Positions 24,501 through 35,203 of a stretch of 64,000 nucleotides of DNA are shown here, piece after piece. A model generated the notes under the pieces. It ran no database searches. It saw only the letters and a program-made list of their open reading frames with translations, and had not been told where the DNA came from. The position numbers and the translations under genes are program-made. The stretch is from Trinickia caryophylli (GTDB lineage: Bacteria > Pseudomonadota > Gammaproteobacteria > Burkholderiales > Burkholderiaceae): contig NZ_CP139970.1 of NCBI RefSeq assembly GCF_034424545.1, positions 806,001-870,000 on the forward strand, written 5' to 3'. Positions within the stretch are counted from its first letter, which is position 1. Each line of letters begins with the position of its first letter.

Positions 24501-24911
24501 TCAGCGTGGGAAACTGGCCTCGGCGCCGTTCTCCACGAGCGCCTTGAGCTTCTGGCTCGCGTGAAACGTGACGACGCGGCGTGCCGCAATCGGAATCGCC
24601 TCGCCCGTCTTCGGATTGCGGCCAGGCCGTTGAGGCTTGTCGCGCAACTGGAAATTGCCGAAGCCCGACAACTTGACGCTATCCCCGCTTTCGAGCGCAT
24701 CACGAATCACGTCGAAAAACGCTTCGACCATGTCCTTCGCCTCGCGCTTGTTGAGCCCGACATTGTCGAACAGCAACTCGGCCAGCTCGGCTTTCGTGAG
24801 CGTGGGCGTTTCGGTCGAAACGCTCGCAGGAGGTGTCGGAATCTCGCGAATCATGGCGCCACGCTGCGCCGAAAGAAGGGCTTCGAAATCACTCGAGTTC
24901 ATTTCGTTCAT
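24501..24911 (-). CDS. ihfA: Integration host factor subunit alpha
   Basis: 136 aa from [13 protein letters not shown] at 24911; an ATG at 24902 is also possible and the in-frame extension to 24956 is not expected in the family. [29 protein letters not shown] and the DNA-bending arm [21 protein letters not shown] are diagnostic, and [21 protein letters not shown] is the typical end. The ~35-residue N-terminal extension before LTKAEL is a Burkholderiaceae trait relative to the ~100-residue enterobacterial protein. With IhfB it forms the DNA-bending heterodimer. It lies downstream of pheT, as in E. coli. Confidence 0.95.
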   Translation of the reverse strand: MNEMNSSDFEALLSAQRGAMIREIPTPPASVSTETPTLTKAELAELLFDNVGLNKREAKDMVEAFFDVIRDALESGDSVKLSGFGNFQLRDKPQRPGRNPKTGEAIPIAARRVVTFHASQKLKALVENGAEASFPR

Positions 24912-24977
24912 GTCTAAAAACAGCAGCCTTTCGATGCCGGCGCTTTCCGCCGGCATCTGTCCGAAGCTGTTTGCGCT

Positions 24978-27410
24978 TCACCCCCGCAACCGCGCACCGT
25001 AGACTCGAGCCAAGCGCTCCACCAGGATCTTGACGGCCGCGTCGACCGTCTCGTCCTGCAGGGTGCCGCCAGTATCTTGCAGCGTTACCCGGAAGGCAAG
25101 GCTTTTCTCGTGCGCGGCCAGGCCGCCAGAAGTGTTTGATTTTGCACGAAATTCATCGAAGAGCGCAACCCTTTGCACGTACTTGCACGGGCCTTCGCCG
25201 AGCACCTGCGCCATCTCGTCCAGGAGCGCCTGCACCGTCACCTTCTGGTCGACCACGAGCGCGATATCGCGCCGCACGGGCGGGAATTTCGACACTTCGG
25301 ACGTGCTCGGCAATGCACGCGCCATCAAGGCTTGCGCATCGATTTCGAAGACGATCGGCGCGTGCGGCAAATCGTACTTCTGCATCCAGCGCGGATGCAG
25401 TTCGCCGATCCAGCCCACTTCACGCCCGTCGAGTTCGATGCGGGCGCTGCGCCCCGGATGCAGCGCCGGATGCTCTGCCTTGACGAAACGCGCCACACGC
25501 GGCGCGAACAGCGCATCCACGTCGGCCTTCACATCGAAGAAGTCGACCATGCGCGTGGCAAGGCCCCATTGCTCGTCCGACGCCGGGCCGTACGCGAGCG
25601 CGCCGAACCGCTTGGGCTGCGCATAGCCCTCGACGGTCAGCTCGCCTGCCGCGAGCGCCGGGTCGCGCAGGAATACGCGGCCGACCTCGAACACGCGCAC
25701 GCGCTCCGCGCGGCGATTCAGGTTATGGCGCAGCACGTTGACAAGGCTGCCGACGAGCGTCGTGCGCATCACCGACATCTGGCTCGCGATCGGGTTGAGC
25801 AGCCGCACCGGGCTGTCGTTGCCCGCGAAGTCCTGCTCCCATGCTTCGTCGACGAAGCTGAAGTTGACCGTCTCCGCGTAATCGCGGGCGGCAAGCGCAT
25901 GGCGGATCGTATGGATCGACCGGCACGTCTCGTTCGTTGCGCGCATTTCGTTGCCGGCAACGGGCGGGCGCGCGGGAATCTTCTCGAAACCGTAGATGCG
26001 CGCCACCTCTTCGATCAGGTCCTCTTCGATCTCGATGTCGAAACGATACGAGGGAGGCGTGACGGAGAACGCATCGCCATCGAATTCGAACGCGAGGCCG
26101 AGCCGCGTGAAAATCTGGGCCATCTCATCCGCCGGCACCGGTACGCCGATGATGCGCTGCGCACGAGCCACGCGCATCGTCACGGCGTCGCGCTTCGGCA
26201 CGTTGACGATCTGGTCGTCGACGGGGCCGGCTTTGCCGCCGCAAATATCGAGGATGAGGCGCGTCAGATATTCGATGTGCTCGACCGTCGTCGCATAATC
26301 GACCCCACGCTCGAAACGATGCGCGGCATCGGTCGAGAAGTTGTACTTGCGAGCGCGGCCTCGGATGCTATCGGGCCACCAGAACGCGGCTTCGAGGTAG
26401 ATGTCGGTCGTGTCGAGCGTGACGGCCGTGCTGTCGCCGCCCATGATGCCGGCGAAGCTCTCTACGAGCCTGTCGTCGGCGATCACGCCCACGGTTTCGT
26501 CGAGCTCGACGGTATTGCCGTTCAGAAGCTTCAGCGATTCGCCGCGGCGCCCCCAGCGCACGTCGAGGCCCCCATGAATCTTCGTGAGATCGAACACGTG
26601 CGACGGCCGACCGAGTTCGAGCATCACGTAGTTCGAGATATCGACCAGCGCCGAAATGCTCCGCTGCCCGGAACGCTCGAGGCGCTCGACCATCCATTGC
26701 GGCGTCTTGGCGCGCGCGTCGACGCCGCGGATCACGCGCCCCGAAAAGCGGCCGCAAAGCTCGGGGGCCGCGATCTTCACGGGCAGTTTGTCGTCGAGCG
26801 CAACCAGCACGGGCTCGAAGACGGGCGTGCGCAAAGGCGCACCCGTGATCGCCGCCGTTTCGCGCGCGATGCCGAATACGGACAGGCAGTCCGCCTTGTT
26901 AGGCGTCAGCTTGATTTCGAAGATCGTATCGTCGAGGTTCAGCGTCTCGCGGATGTCCTGGCCGATCGGCGCGTCCTCGGGCAGAACCAACAGGCCGCTG
27001 TGGTCTTCGGAGAGTTTCAGCTCCCGTGCGGAGCAGAGCATGCCCTGGCTCTCGACGCCGCGCAGCTTCGACAGTTTGATCGCGAACGGCGCACCGCCCT
27101 CTTCGGCCGGCGGCAACTGCGCGCCGACGAGCGCCACCGGCACCTTGATGCCGGGTGCCACGTTGGGCGCACCACAAACGATGTTCAGCGTCGCGCCGGT
27201 ACCGGCATCGACCTGACAGATGTTGAGCTTGTCGGCGTCGGGGTGCTTGGCGACCTCGAGCACGCGGCCTACGACGATCTTCGATGTGGCCGGCGCGGCC
27301 GGGCGCAGCGATTCGACCTCGAGGCCGGCCATCGTCAGCGCATGCGACAGTTCGTCCGTCGTCAGCTTGGGATCGACGAAGCTTCGAAGCCAGGATTCAG
27401 GGAATTGCAT
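24978..27410 (-). CDS. pheT: Phenylalanyl-tRNA synthetase beta subunit
   Basis: 810 aa, full length. It begins [14 protein letters not shown]. An N-terminal tRNA-binding OB domain ([25 protein letters not shown]) is followed by the B3/B4 editing region, B5 ([12 protein letters not shown]), the core HATPase-like fold with [13 protein letters not shown], and a C-terminal FDX-ACB domain ([15 protein letters not shown]). It charges tRNA-Phe as an alpha2-beta2 tetramer with PheS, encoded 128 bp upstream on the same strand. Confidence 0.98.
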   Translation of the reverse strand: MQFPESWLRSFVDPKLTTDELSHALTMAGLEVESLRPAAPATSKIVVGRVLEVAKHPDADKLNICQVDAGTGATLNIVCGAPNVAPGIKVPVALVGAQLPPAEEGGAPFAIKLSKLRGVESQGMLCSARELKLSEDHSGLLVLPEDAPIGQDIRETLNLDDTIFEIKLTPNKADCLSVFGIARETAAITGAPLRTPVFEPVLVALDDKLPVKIAAPELCGRFSGRVIRGVDARAKTPQWMVERLERSGQRSISALVDISNYVMLELGRPSHVFDLTKIHGGLDVRWGRRGESLKLLNGNTVELDETVGVIADDRLVESFAGIMGGDSTAVTLDTTDIYLEAAFWWPDSIRGRARKYNFSTDAAHRFERGVDYATTVEHIEYLTRLILDICGGKAGPVDDQIVNVPKRDAVTMRVARAQRIIGVPVPADEMAQIFTRLGLAFEFDGDAFSVTPPSYRFDIEIEEDLIEEVARIYGFEKIPARPPVAGNEMRATNETCRSIHTIRHALAARDYAETVNFSFVDEAWEQDFAGNDSPVRLLNPIASQMSVMRTTLVGSLVNVLRHNLNRRAERVRVFEVGRVFLRDPALAAGELTVEGYAQPKRFGALAYGPASDEQWGLATRMVDFFDVKADVDALFAPRVARFVKAEHPALHPGRSARIELDGREVGWIGELHPRWMQKYDLPHAPIVFEIDAQALMARALPSTSEVSKFPPVRRDIALVVDQKVTVQALLDEMAQVLGEGPCKYVQRVALFDEFRAKSNTSGGLAAHEKSLAFRVTLQDTGGTLQDETVDAAVKILVERLARVYGARLRG

Positions 27411-27538
27411 GAGTGTCTACGTTCGAATGAAGGGGTCCACGCCACGTTCGGCCAACGAAACGGCTGCCTTGTGGCCTGGGCCGGGGCCGGGGCCGGACAT
27501 CGCTCTCGCGGCGCACGAAGCGCCGGCATGCCGATGCC

Positions 27539-28552
27539 TTACGCAAATTGCCGCAAAAAGCGCAAGTCGTTTTCGAAAAAGAGCCGCAAGTCCTGCACGC
27601 CGTAACGCAGCATGGTGAGGCGTTCGAGGCCGCTGCCGAACGCGAAGCCGATGTAGCGCTCCGGGTCGAGGCCCATGTTGCGGATCACGTTAGGGTGTAC
27701 CTGACCGGAGCCAGAAATTTCGAGCCACTTGCCCGCGTTCTTGCCTTCCTCGAACTTCATGTCGATTTCGGCCGACGGCTCGGTGAACGGGAAATACGAT
27801 GGACGGAAGCGCACGGCGATGTCGTCGCGCTCGAAGAACTTCCGGAGGAAGTCCGTATAGACGCCCTTCAGATCGGCAAAGCTGATGTTCTCGTCGATCC
27901 AGAGTCCTTCGACCTGATTGAACATCGGCGAGTGTGTCGCGTCGCTGTCCACCCGGTAGGTGCGCCCCGGCACGATCACCTTGATCGGCGGCTTGTGGCT
28001 GCGCGCATAGCGCACCTGCATCGGGCTCGTATGCGTGCGCAGCAACAGCGCGCGGCCCGTCGCATCGGAGCCGTCCACATAGAACGTGTCCTGCATCGAG
28101 CGCGCCGGATGGTTCTCGGGGCTGTTGAGTGCCGTGAAGTTGTACCAGTCCGTTTCGATTTCCGGACCATCGGCCACATCGAAGCCGATCGAGCCGAAAA
28201 TCTGCTCGACACGCTCCCACGTATGCATCACCGGGTGCAGGCTGCCCGCGCCGTTGCCGCGGCCCGGCAGCGTGACGTCGACCGCCTCGGCGGCAAGGCG
28301 CTGATTCATGAGCGCTTCGGCGAGCGCCTCGCGGCGTGCCGTGAGGGCGGCTTCGACCTGCTGCTTCGCTACGTTGATACGCGCGCCTTCGGTCTTGCGC
28401 TCCTCGGGCGCGAGCTTGCCCAACCCCTTGAGCAGTTCCGTCAACACGCCCGCCTTGCCGAGAAAACGCGCTTTCTCGTTTTCGAGCGTGACGCCGTCCG
28501 CGGCGTCGTTGAACGCCTTTTGCGCGTCGGCAACAATCTGGTCCAGGTCCAT
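27539..28552 (-). CDS. pheS: Phenylalanyl-tRNA synthetase alpha subunit
   Basis: 337 aa from [11 protein letters not shown] at 28552; ATGs at 28561 and 28564 would add three or four residues, and the longer frame runs through the upstream terminator. An N-terminal coiled coil ([22 protein letters not shown]) binds tRNA. Class II motif 2 is [21 protein letters not shown] and motif 3 is [24 protein letters not shown] and the PheS-specific EIETDWYNF are also present. It sits between the rplT/pheS terminator hairpin and pheT. Confidence 0.98.
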   Translation of the reverse strand: MDLDQIVADAQKAFNDAADGVTLENEKARFLGKAGVLTELLKGLGKLAPEERKTEGARINVAKQQVEAALTARREALAEALMNQRLAAEAVDVTLPGRGNGAGSLHPVMHTWERVEQIFGSIGFDVADGPEIETDWYNFTALNSPENHPARSMQDTFYVDGSDATGRALLLRTHTSPMQVRYARSHKPPIKVIVPGRTYRVDSDATHSPMFNQVEGLWIDENISFADLKGVYTDFLRKFFERDDIAVRFRPSYFPFTEPSAEIDMKFEEGKNAGKWLEISGSGQVHPNVIRNMGLDPERYIGFAFGSGLERLTMLRYGVQDLRLFFENDLRFLRQFA

Positions 28553-28603
28553 TGATCCCATCATTTCAACGTCGATGAATGTTTTCGAGAAAAGCGCTCG
28601 ACC

Positions 28604-28643
28604 AACAAAAACGGGGGCTCGGTGAGGAGCCCCCGTTTTTGTT
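28604..28643 (-). terminator. Strong intrinsic terminator or attenuator between rplT and pheS
   Basis: A perfect 17-bp stem (28604-28620 with 28627-28643), loop of 6. GC core CGGGGGCTC flanked by AACAAAAA/TTTTTGTT gives a U-tract on either strand. A second hairpin (GCGGCGA...TCGCCGC, about 28646-28680) lies just before it in the direction of transcription, as in attenuators. No leader peptide was found. Confidence 0.8.
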
Positions 28644-28705
28644 GCGGCGATACCGGTTCGAGAACCGATCTCGCCGCGACGAACCACGCAGTGCTAATTG
28701 ATCAA

Positions 28706-29065
28706 TTAGGCTGCGACGACGGCTTTCACCTGCTTCACGATCGCGGCAAAAGCGGCCTTGTCGAACACGGCCATGTCGGCCAGCACCTTGCGGTCGAGTT
28801 CGATCGACGCCTTCTTGAGGCCGTTGATGAACACGCTGTACGTCATGTTGTGCTCGCGCACGGCCGCGTTGATACGCGTGATCCACAGTGCGCGGAACAC
28901 CCGCTTCTTGTTGCGGCGATCGCGGTAGGCATACTGGCCTGCGCGCATGACCGCCTGCTTGGCGATGCGGAAGACGTTGTTGCGGCGGCCGCGGTAGCCC
29001 TTCGCAAGGGTGATTATCTTCTTGTGGCGGGCACGTGCCGTAACCCCACGTTTGACTCGAGGCAT
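28706..29065 (-). CDS. rplT: 50S ribosomal protein L20
   Basis: 119 aa, normal length. [20 protein letters not shown], then [20 protein letters not shown], is the highly basic rRNA-binding N-terminal arm; [20 protein letters not shown] is the conserved core. In many bacteria L20 also represses its own operon through the leader mRNA. I did not identify that structure here. It lies 30 bp downstream of rpmI. Confidence 0.98.
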   Translation of the reverse strand: MPRVKRGVTARARHKKIITLAKGYRGRRNNVFRIAKQAVMRAGQYAYRDRRNKKRVFRALWITRINAAVREHNMTYSVFINGLKKASIELDRKVLADMAVFDKAAFAAIVKQVKAVVAA

Positions 29066-29095
29066 GTTTCTCTCCTATGAGTTGGCGGTTGAGGG

Positions 29096-29293
29096 TTAGG
29101 CGAACGGCAGCATTGCTCGCACGGACGCCAGATTGGTGTCGTGCACAGCCGCGGAACCACGCAGATGACGCTTGTTCTTCGTGGTTTTCTTCGTGAGGAT
29201 GTGGCGCTTGAAGGCCTGACCGCGCTTGACGGTACCGCCCGGGCGAACCACGAAGCGCTTGGAAGCGCTCTTCTTGGTCTTCATCTTAGGCAT
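29096..29293 (-). CDS. rpmI: 50S ribosomal protein L35
   Basis: 65 aa. [20 protein letters not shown] and the [20 protein letters not shown] segment are diagnostic of L35. It lies between infC and rplT in the standard order. The 266-bp interval to infC holds no open frame or terminator that I can support. Confidence 0.98.
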   Translation of the reverse strand: MPKMKTKKSASKRFVVRPGGTVKRGQAFKRHILTKKTTKNKRHLRGSAAVHDTNLASVRAMLPFA

Positions 29294-29559
29294 GACGAAC
29301 TACTCCGTTTATTAGATGGCGATGGGTGTGCGGCCGGCAAAAAAGCCCCTGATCCGCCCTTCGAAACCCAGTCCACTTGTTTGCGGCGCACCTTCCGGCG
29401 CGCTCGCGCTTTCAGGAAAAACGCCCTTGACGCACGGCGCTTCTCCGAAACCTGCTCGATACCTTGCGGCGTGCGGCTCCGCTGGTCATCGGCAGGAACC
29501 GGCACCTGCGTGCCCGCTTCCGCCAACGGCCGGCCAGCCGCTCGCACACGACGCCGCAA

Positions 29560-30081
29560 TCACTTCTTCTTTTTCGGCGCGAGCACCATGATCATCTGGC
29601 GCCCTTCCATCTTCGGCATCTGCTCGACTTGGCCAACCTCGTCCAGATCGCCGCGCAGACGCTCGAGCATGCGCATGCCGATTTCCTGGTGCGCCATTTC
29701 GCGCCCGCGGAAACGCAACGTGATCTTCGTCTTATCGCCGTCCTCGAGGAAGCGGATGAGGTTGCGCAGCTTGACGTTGTAATCACCATCGTCGGTACCC
29801 GGGCGGAACTTCACTTCCTTGACCTGGATGACCTTCTGCTTGAGCTTGGCCTCGTGCTGCTTCTTCGCCTCCTGGTACTTGAATTTGCCGTAATCCATCA
29901 AGCGGCAAACCGGCGGGACAGCCTGGGGCGCGATTTCCACCAGATCCACGTCGAGCTGTTCCGACATGCGGAAAGCGTCAGCCAGTTTTACGATGCCGAG
30001 CGGTTCGTTGTCGACTCCGACCAGACGCACCTCAGGTGTCGTGATCTCACCGTTGATGCGATGCGACTTTTCAGTAGCGAT
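29560..30081 (-). CDS. infC: Translation initiation factor IF-3 (AUC start codon)
   Basis: 173 aa. Binds the 30S subunit and enforces start-codon fidelity. The N-terminal reading [20 protein letters not shown] requires initiation at ATC (30081-30079), eight bases after AGAGGA. The first conventional start in frame (GTG 30030) would remove the conserved N-terminal segment. Rare start codons (AUU or AUC) are the known basis of infC autoregulation. The N-domain ([23 protein letters not shown]), linker helix and C-domain ([32 protein letters not shown]) are all intact. Confidence 0.96.
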   Translation of the reverse strand: MATEKSHRINGEITTPEVRLVGVDNEPLGIVKLADAFRMSEQLDVDLVEIAPQAVPPVCRLMDYGKFKYQEAKKQHEAKLKQKVIQVKEVKFRPGTDDGDYNVKLRNLIRFLEDGDKTKITLRFRGREMAHQEIGMRMLERLRGDLDEVGQVEQMPKMEGRQMIMVLAPKKKK

Positions 30082-30131
30082 GTTCCGTTTCCTCTAAAAA
30101 TTAAAAAAACGAGCCGCGCTGCCGGGTGGCT

Positions 30132-32039
30132 TCATTTGAAGGCCTGGACGTCCTGACGCAGGCGCTCAATGAAGGCATCGATCGGCATGACGCCCAGATC
30201 GACACCGCCACGGGCACGCACGGCTACCGTTTGCGCATCCCGCTCTTTGTCACCAACTACCAGCAGGTATGGCACTTTTTCGAGCGTATGCTCGCGTATT
30301 TTATAGCTAATTTTCTCGTTGCGCAAATCGGCCTGAACTCTAAGCCCTTGTTTTTGCAACGATTGAACTACGCCAGCCGCATACTCCGCCTGGCTCTCGG
30401 CGATATTCATCACCACCGCCTGCATCGGCGCGAGCCAGGCCGGCATGGCGCCAGCGTGGTGTTCGATCAGTATACCGAGGAAGCGCTCCATCGACCCGAC
30501 AATCGCCCGGTGCAGCATCACAGGGCGGCGGCGGCCGTTGTCCTCAGCCACGTACTCGGCACCGAGCCGCTCGGGCAACACCATGTCGAGCTGGAGCGTA
30601 CCGCATTGCCAGGACCGGCCAAGCGCATCCTTGATGTGATACTCGATTTTGGGGCCATAAAAGGCGCCCTCGCCCTCGAGCTCTTCCCATTCGAGGCCGC
30701 ACGCGCGCAACGCTTCGCGCAGCCCCTCTTCGGCGCGATCCCAGATCTCGTCGGTGCCGGCGCGCTGCTCCGGGCGCAACGAAAGCTTCACATCGATGTT
30801 GTCGAAGCCGAAATCGCGATAGACGCTCATCGCGAGGGTGTTGAACTTGATCGACTCGCTGATGAACTGATCTTCCGTGCAGAAGATGTGCGCGTCGTCC
30901 TGCACGAAGCCGCGCACGCGCATGAGACCGTGCAGCGCGCCGGATGCCTCGTTGCGATGGCACGAACCGAACTCGGCATAGCGCAGCGGCAAATCGCGAT
31001 ACGAACGCAAGCCGTGCTTGAACACTTGCACATGCCCGGGGCAGTTCATCGGCTTGATGGCGTAGTCGCGCTTTTCCGACTCCGTCGTGAACATGTTCTC
31101 GCGATAGTTCTGCCAATGGCCCGACGCCTCCCAAAGCGAGCGGTCCATGATCATCGGCGTCTTGATCTCGAGATAGCCATCGGCGTTGACGCGGCGGCGC
31201 ATGTACTGCTCCACCTGCTGCCAGAGCGTCCAGCCCAATGGATGCCAGAACACCATGCCCGGCGATTCGTCCTGGATGTGGAAGAGATCCAGCTGGCGGC
31301 CGAGCTTGCGGTGGTCGCGCTTTTCGGCCTCCTCTAGCATGTGCAGGTAGGCGTCCTGCTCTTCCTTCTTCGCCCAGGCCGTGCCATAAATCCGCTGGAG
31401 CTGCTCGTTCTTCGAATCGCCGCGCCAGTACGCGCCGGCCACCTTCATGAGCTTGAAGACCTTGAGCTTGCCCGTGGACGGCACGTGCGGCCCACGGCAC
31501 AGATCGGTGAAGCCGCCGTGCGAATAAAGCTTGATTTCGTCGCTGGCCGGAATCGACTCGATGATCTCGGCCTTGTACTTCTCGCCGATGCTCTTGAAGT
31601 AGTCCACCGCCTCGTCGCGCGACACCACGCGGCGCGACACGGGCTCGTCCTTCTTCGCGAGTTCCTGCATCCGCTTTTCGATCTTCTCGAGATCTTCCGG
31701 CGTAAAGGGGCGGTGGTAAGCGAAGTCGTAGTAAAAGCCGTTGTCGATGACCGGCCCGATCGTGACCTGCGCCTCTGGATAGAGATCCTTCACCGCATAG
31801 GCGAGCAGGTGCGCCGCCGAGTGACGGATGATGTCGAGCCCGTCGGCGTCTTTGTCGGTAACGATGGCGAGCGAAGCGTCGTGATCGATCAGCGTGGAAG
31901 TATCGACGAGCGCGCCGTCCAGCTTGCCGCCAAGCGCGGCCTTCGCGAGCCCCGGGCCAATGGATGCCGCCACTTCGGCAACCGTGACCGGATGATCGTA
32001 CTGTCGAACCGAACCGTCAGGCAGGCGTATCGAAACCAT
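30132..32039 (-). CDS. thrS: Threonyl-tRNA synthetase
   Basis: 635 aa from [10 protein letters not shown]; the ATG at 32039 follows GGAGAG, and an upstream in-frame start (32075) would add 12 atypical residues. Domains in order: TGS (1-60), editing domain with HSAAHLL and its zinc ligands, class II core with motif 2 region [30 protein letters not shown], motif 3 near [16 protein letters not shown], and the anticodon-binding domain ([20 protein letters not shown]). infC follows 50 bp downstream, as in the usual thrS-infC-rpmI-rplT order. Confidence 0.98.
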   Translation of the reverse strand: MVSIRLPDGSVRQYDHPVTVAEVAASIGPGLAKAALGGKLDGALVDTSTLIDHDASLAIVTDKDADGLDIIRHSAAHLLAYAVKDLYPEAQVTIGPVIDNGFYYDFAYHRPFTPEDLEKIEKRMQELAKKDEPVSRRVVSRDEAVDYFKSIGEKYKAEIIESIPASDEIKLYSHGGFTDLCRGPHVPSTGKLKVFKLMKVAGAYWRGDSKNEQLQRIYGTAWAKKEEQDAYLHMLEEAEKRDHRKLGRQLDLFHIQDESPGMVFWHPLGWTLWQQVEQYMRRRVNADGYLEIKTPMIMDRSLWEASGHWQNYRENMFTTESEKRDYAIKPMNCPGHVQVFKHGLRSYRDLPLRYAEFGSCHRNEASGALHGLMRVRGFVQDDAHIFCTEDQFISESIKFNTLAMSVYRDFGFDNIDVKLSLRPEQRAGTDEIWDRAEEGLREALRACGLEWEELEGEGAFYGPKIEYHIKDALGRSWQCGTLQLDMVLPERLGAEYVAEDNGRRRPVMLHRAIVGSMERFLGILIEHHAGAMPAWLAPMQAVVMNIAESQAEYAAGVVQSLQKQGLRVQADLRNEKISYKIREHTLEKVPYLLVVGDKERDAQTVAVRARGGVDLGVMPIDAFIERLRQDVQAFK

Positions 32040-32115
32040 AGCGTTCTCTCCGGTAACCGCCACGCGGCGGCTCAAAACATCGATTGATCGCGATCAACTC
32101 GACAACTTTGCAAAG

Positions 32116-32152
32116 CAAAAAAAATGCGGCCCCGCTTTCGAGGGGCCGCATT
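32116..32152 (-). terminator. Intrinsic terminator after tRNA-Val
   Basis: Stem of about 13 bp (arms 32123-32135 and 32140-32152) rich in GC, followed on the minus strand by a run of eight T (complement of about 32116-32124). It ends tRNA-Val transcription 170 bp past the gene and upstream of thrS. Confidence 0.8.
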
Positions 32153-32322
32153 CACTTTTCACAAACCGCTAAGAAAAACAGGGCGAAAGAGGTCCTCGAC
32201 TAGCGTCGTTCCGAAGTAGTTTCGGTCAACGTTCGCGGTGTCATAACCGTTTCGCCTTTGAGCCCCGAAGGACTTGTTCCGCCTTGCGTCGAAAACCCGG
32301 CGAACCGGGCTTTCATATTCGT

Positions 32323-32399
32323 TGGTAGGCTCGATTGGACTCGAACCAACGACCCCCACCATGTCAAGGTGGTGCTCTAACCAGCTGAGCTACGAGCCT
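32323..32399 (-). tRNA. tRNA-Val (anticodon GAC)
   Basis: 77 nt with encoded CCA. Acceptor AGGCTCG/CGAGCCT, D-arm AGCTCAGCTGGTTAGAGC, anticodon stem CCACC/GGTGG with loop TTGACAT, T-arm GTTGGTTCGAGTCCAAT. It reads GUC and GUU. Confidence 0.96.
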
Positions 32400-32411
32400 G
32401 AAGAAGCTGAG

Positions 32412-32440
32412 ATTATATGGAGCTCCTCAGGGGTTTGCAA
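32412..32440 (-). promoter_or_regulatory. tRNA-Val promoter
   Basis: On the minus strand TTGCAA (32440-32435), a 17-bp spacer and a perfect TATAAT (32417-32412). The predicted transcript starts about 6 bp before the mature tRNA. Confidence 0.75.
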
Positions 32441-32481
32441 GCCCTTTTATGCATGCGCTTGAAAAAATCTCCCGGTCGCCT

Positions 32482-34707
32482 TCATGCCTTGCGCGCCGCG
32501 CGCACCACGCCGTTCACTTCGCCGAGCAGCGTGCATGCGCGCTGTACCTGCGTAGCGTTCTGCACTTCGACCGTGAACTGCATGAAAGCCGTGTTGCGAT
32601 GGCTCGTCGTCTTTACGCCGACCACGTTCATCTTCTCGCGCGCGAACACTTCGGAGATGTCGCGCAAAAGCCCCTGCCTGTCCTGCGCTTCGATCGCGAG
32701 ATCCACGGGATAGACCGAGCCGCCGCGGCCGCCGAGCACGTCGGCCGACCACGCCGTCTGCAGCACCCGCTCGGGCGCGCGCGCCGCCATGCGCCGGAAC
32801 ATCGGGCAGTCGTTGCGATGGATCGACACACCCTTGCCGCGCGTGACGAAGCCGCTGATCTCGTCGGGCGGCGCGGGCCGGCAGCAGCGCGCCAGCTGCG
32901 TGAGCAATGCGTCGACGCCAACCACGAGCACGCCGGCCGATGCGCCATGCGCTACGCTCGCGCCGCTGCTGCGCTTTTCGAACTGCGCGGGCGCCTCGGG
33001 CTGCGGCTCCGGCGGCGGCGTATCGGAGAGCGCCTGCTCGATGGCGCGCAGGCTCAACTCGTCCTTGCCGACCACGGCAAAGAGATCTTCGGGGGACTTG
33101 AAGCCCAGCTTGGCCGCGAGCTGATCGAGATTGACCGAGGTCTTGCCCTCGCGCTGCAGTGTCTTTTCGACGACCGCACGTCCGTTCGCGACGTTTTCCT
33201 GCAGCTCGATGGCGTTGAACCATGCCCGCACTTTCTGACGCGCCCGCCCGCTTTGCAGGTAGCCGAGCTGCGGGTTGAGCCAGTCGCGCGACGGCCCGCC
33301 CTCCTTCACCGAGACGATCTCGACGGTCTGACCGTTCGAGAGCGGCGTGTTGAGCGGGACCATCGCCCCATCGACGCGCGCCCCCCGGCAGCGATGGCCG
33401 AGCTCGCTGTGCAGGTGATAGGCGAAATCGACGGGCGTAGCGCCCTGCGGCAGCGCGATCACGCGCGCCTGGGGCGTGAGCACGTAGATGTGGTCGTCGT
33501 CGAGCGTGGCCTGGCGCAATTGCTCCCAGGGCTTGCTGGCACCCGGTTCCGCTTCGGCCACATCGTCTTTCCAGGCGAGAAGCTGGCGCAGCCACGCGAT
33601 CTTCTCGTCGTACTTCTCGCTTGCGCTGAACTGGCCGCCGTAGCCCCGCGTGCCGGCCTCCTTGTAGCGCCAGTGAGCGGCCACGCCATATTCGGCGAAA
33701 CGATGCATCTCGTGCGTGCGGATCTGCACTTCGAACGCACGGCCGTCGTCGCCGATCACAACCGTGTGCAGCGACTTGTACCCGTTCGGCTTGGGCCGCG
33801 AGATGTAGTCGTCGAACTCCTTCGGCACGGGCTGCCAGAGGTTGTGCACGATGCCGAGCACCGTGTAGCAATCCTTGATGTCGGGTACGATCACGCGAAA
33901 CGCGCGCACGTCATAGAGTTCGGCGAACTCGAGCGCCTTGCCGCGCATCTTGCGCCAGATGCTGTAGATGTGCTTCGGACGGCCGCTCACCTCCGCGCGA
34001 ATGTTGGCCGCCGCGAGTTCGTGCTGCAGCCGCTCGATCGCCTGCGCGACGTAGCTCTCGCGCTCCACGCGCTTTTCGTCGAGCAGCCTGGCGATGCGCT
34101 TATAGGTATCGGGATCCTGGAAGCGGAACGCGAGATCCTCGAGTTCCCACTTCAACTGCCAGATGCCGAGCCGGTTCGCGAGCGGCGCATAGATGTCGAG
34201 CGTCTCGCGCGCCACCTCGATGCCCGGCGAGGTCTTCGTCGCCGCGTAGTAGCGCAGCGACTGCAGCCGCGACGCGAGCCGGATCAGCACCACGCGGATG
34301 TCCTGCGCGAACGCGAGCAGCATCTTGCGCAGCGCCTCGATCTGCGCGCGGCGTTCGGCCTGCGCATCGCGGCCGGCCTCGGGCAGCGCGTTTTGCGCCG
34401 CGCGCAGGCTGACCGTGCCGAGACGCAGCAGCTTGCGCACGTCGCCCACGAGTTGCGCGACTTCGTCGCCGAAACGCTCGGCGATGCGGCGCTCGGGATC
34501 ATCGAGGCACGGTGTCAGCGCAAAGAGCGCCGCCGCGAGCACGGCGGGCGGATCGACATTGAGCCGGCGTACGATCGCCGCCGTTCCTTCGGCGTGATCG
34601 GCCAACCGCTCACCGGAGGGCAAGCGCGCGTCGCCCGCGTGCTCGCGCACGAAGGCAAGCGCATCCTCGAAGGAAGGCAAGGCGGCGGTGTCGTTTTCGG
34701 CAATCAT
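32482..34707 (-). CDS. relA: (p)ppGpp synthetase RelA
   Basis: 741 aa. Ribosome-associated stringent-response synthetase. The N-terminal hydrolase-like region has lost the HD dyad (DHAEGTAAI, later LTPCLDDP), as in RelA and unlike SpoT, so hydrolysis is not expected. The synthetase domain includes GRPKHIYSIWRKM, RPKPNGYKSLHTVV, QIRTHEMHRFAEYG and AAHWRYKE. The TGS domain starts near IYVLTPQARVIALPQGATPV and the ACT domain near IEAQDRQGLLRDISEVF. Length and order are normal. It is followed by a RidA-family gene 60 bp upstream in coordinate terms of its start. Confidence 0.97.
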   Translation of the reverse strand: MIAENDTAALPSFEDALAFVREHAGDARLPSGERLADHAEGTAAIVRRLNVDPPAVLAAALFALTPCLDDPERRIAERFGDEVAQLVGDVRKLLRLGTVSLRAAQNALPEAGRDAQAERRAQIEALRKMLLAFAQDIRVVLIRLASRLQSLRYYAATKTSPGIEVARETLDIYAPLANRLGIWQLKWELEDLAFRFQDPDTYKRIARLLDEKRVERESYVAQAIERLQHELAAANIRAEVSGRPKHIYSIWRKMRGKALEFAELYDVRAFRVIVPDIKDCYTVLGIVHNLWQPVPKEFDDYISRPKPNGYKSLHTVVIGDDGRAFEVQIRTHEMHRFAEYGVAAHWRYKEAGTRGYGGQFSASEKYDEKIAWLRQLLAWKDDVAEAEPGASKPWEQLRQATLDDDHIYVLTPQARVIALPQGATPVDFAYHLHSELGHRCRGARVDGAMVPLNTPLSNGQTVEIVSVKEGGPSRDWLNPQLGYLQSGRARQKVRAWFNAIELQENVANGRAVVEKTLQREGKTSVNLDQLAAKLGFKSPEDLFAVVGKDELSLRAIEQALSDTPPPEPQPEAPAQFEKRSSGASVAHGASAGVLVVGVDALLTQLARCCRPAPPDEISGFVTRGKGVSIHRNDCPMFRRMAARAPERVLQTAWSADVLGGRGGSVYPVDLAIEAQDRQGLLRDISEVFAREKMNVVGVKTTSHRNTAFMQFTVEVQNATQVQRACTLLGEVNGVVRAARKA

Positions 34708-34767
34708 GGTGAACTAAAGCGCTCGCGCAGCGAGCAATGCGGACCCCGCGCAAACATCAGGCGGGCT

Positions 34768-35121
34768 TCAGCTCTTTTGCGCAGCCACCACGACGACTTC
34801 GACGAGGCATTCGGGGTTGGCCAGCTTGGCTTCGACCGTCGCGCGCGGCGGCGTGTGGCCCTCGGCGACCCATTCGTCCCAAACCGCGTTCATGCCCGGA
34901 AAGTGGGCCATGTCCGACAGATAGATCTGCACCGAGAGCAGTTGCGTCTTGTCGCTGCCGGCTTCGGCGAGCAGGCGATCGATGTGGCCCAGTACCTCGC
35001 GCATCTGGCCCGTGATGTCCTCTTTCGTCTCTTCGGCGATCTGGCCCGCCAGATAGACCGTGCCGTTGTGGATCGCGATTTCGGAAAGACGCTTGCCGAC
35101 GTGATGACGAATGACTGCCAT
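34768..35121 (-). CDS. RidA/YjgF-family protein
   Basis: 117 aa. Small trimeric enamine/imine deaminase family. VGKRLSEIAIHNGTVYLAGQ, the DITGQMREVLGHIDRLLAEAG helix and TPPRATVEAKLANPECLVEV match the fold. The active-site Arg of RidA corresponds to the R in PPRATVE and the C-terminal Glu to LVEVVV. It probably detoxifies reactive 2-aminoacrylate-type intermediates, or belongs to a RidA subfamily of unknown role. It precedes relA on the same strand. Confidence 0.9.
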   Translation of the reverse strand: MAVIRHHVGKRLSEIAIHNGTVYLAGQIAEETKEDITGQMREVLGHIDRLLAEAGSDKTQLLSVQIYLSDMAHFPGMNAVWDEWVAEGHTPPRATVEAKLANPECLVEVVVVAAQKS

Positions 35122-35203
35122 GTGAAATCCTGTTCGATGACGGGTTGATCGATCGGCGCGCCCGGCCGCCGCAGCCTTCGCGCCGCCGGTACGCAGACGT
35201 CTA

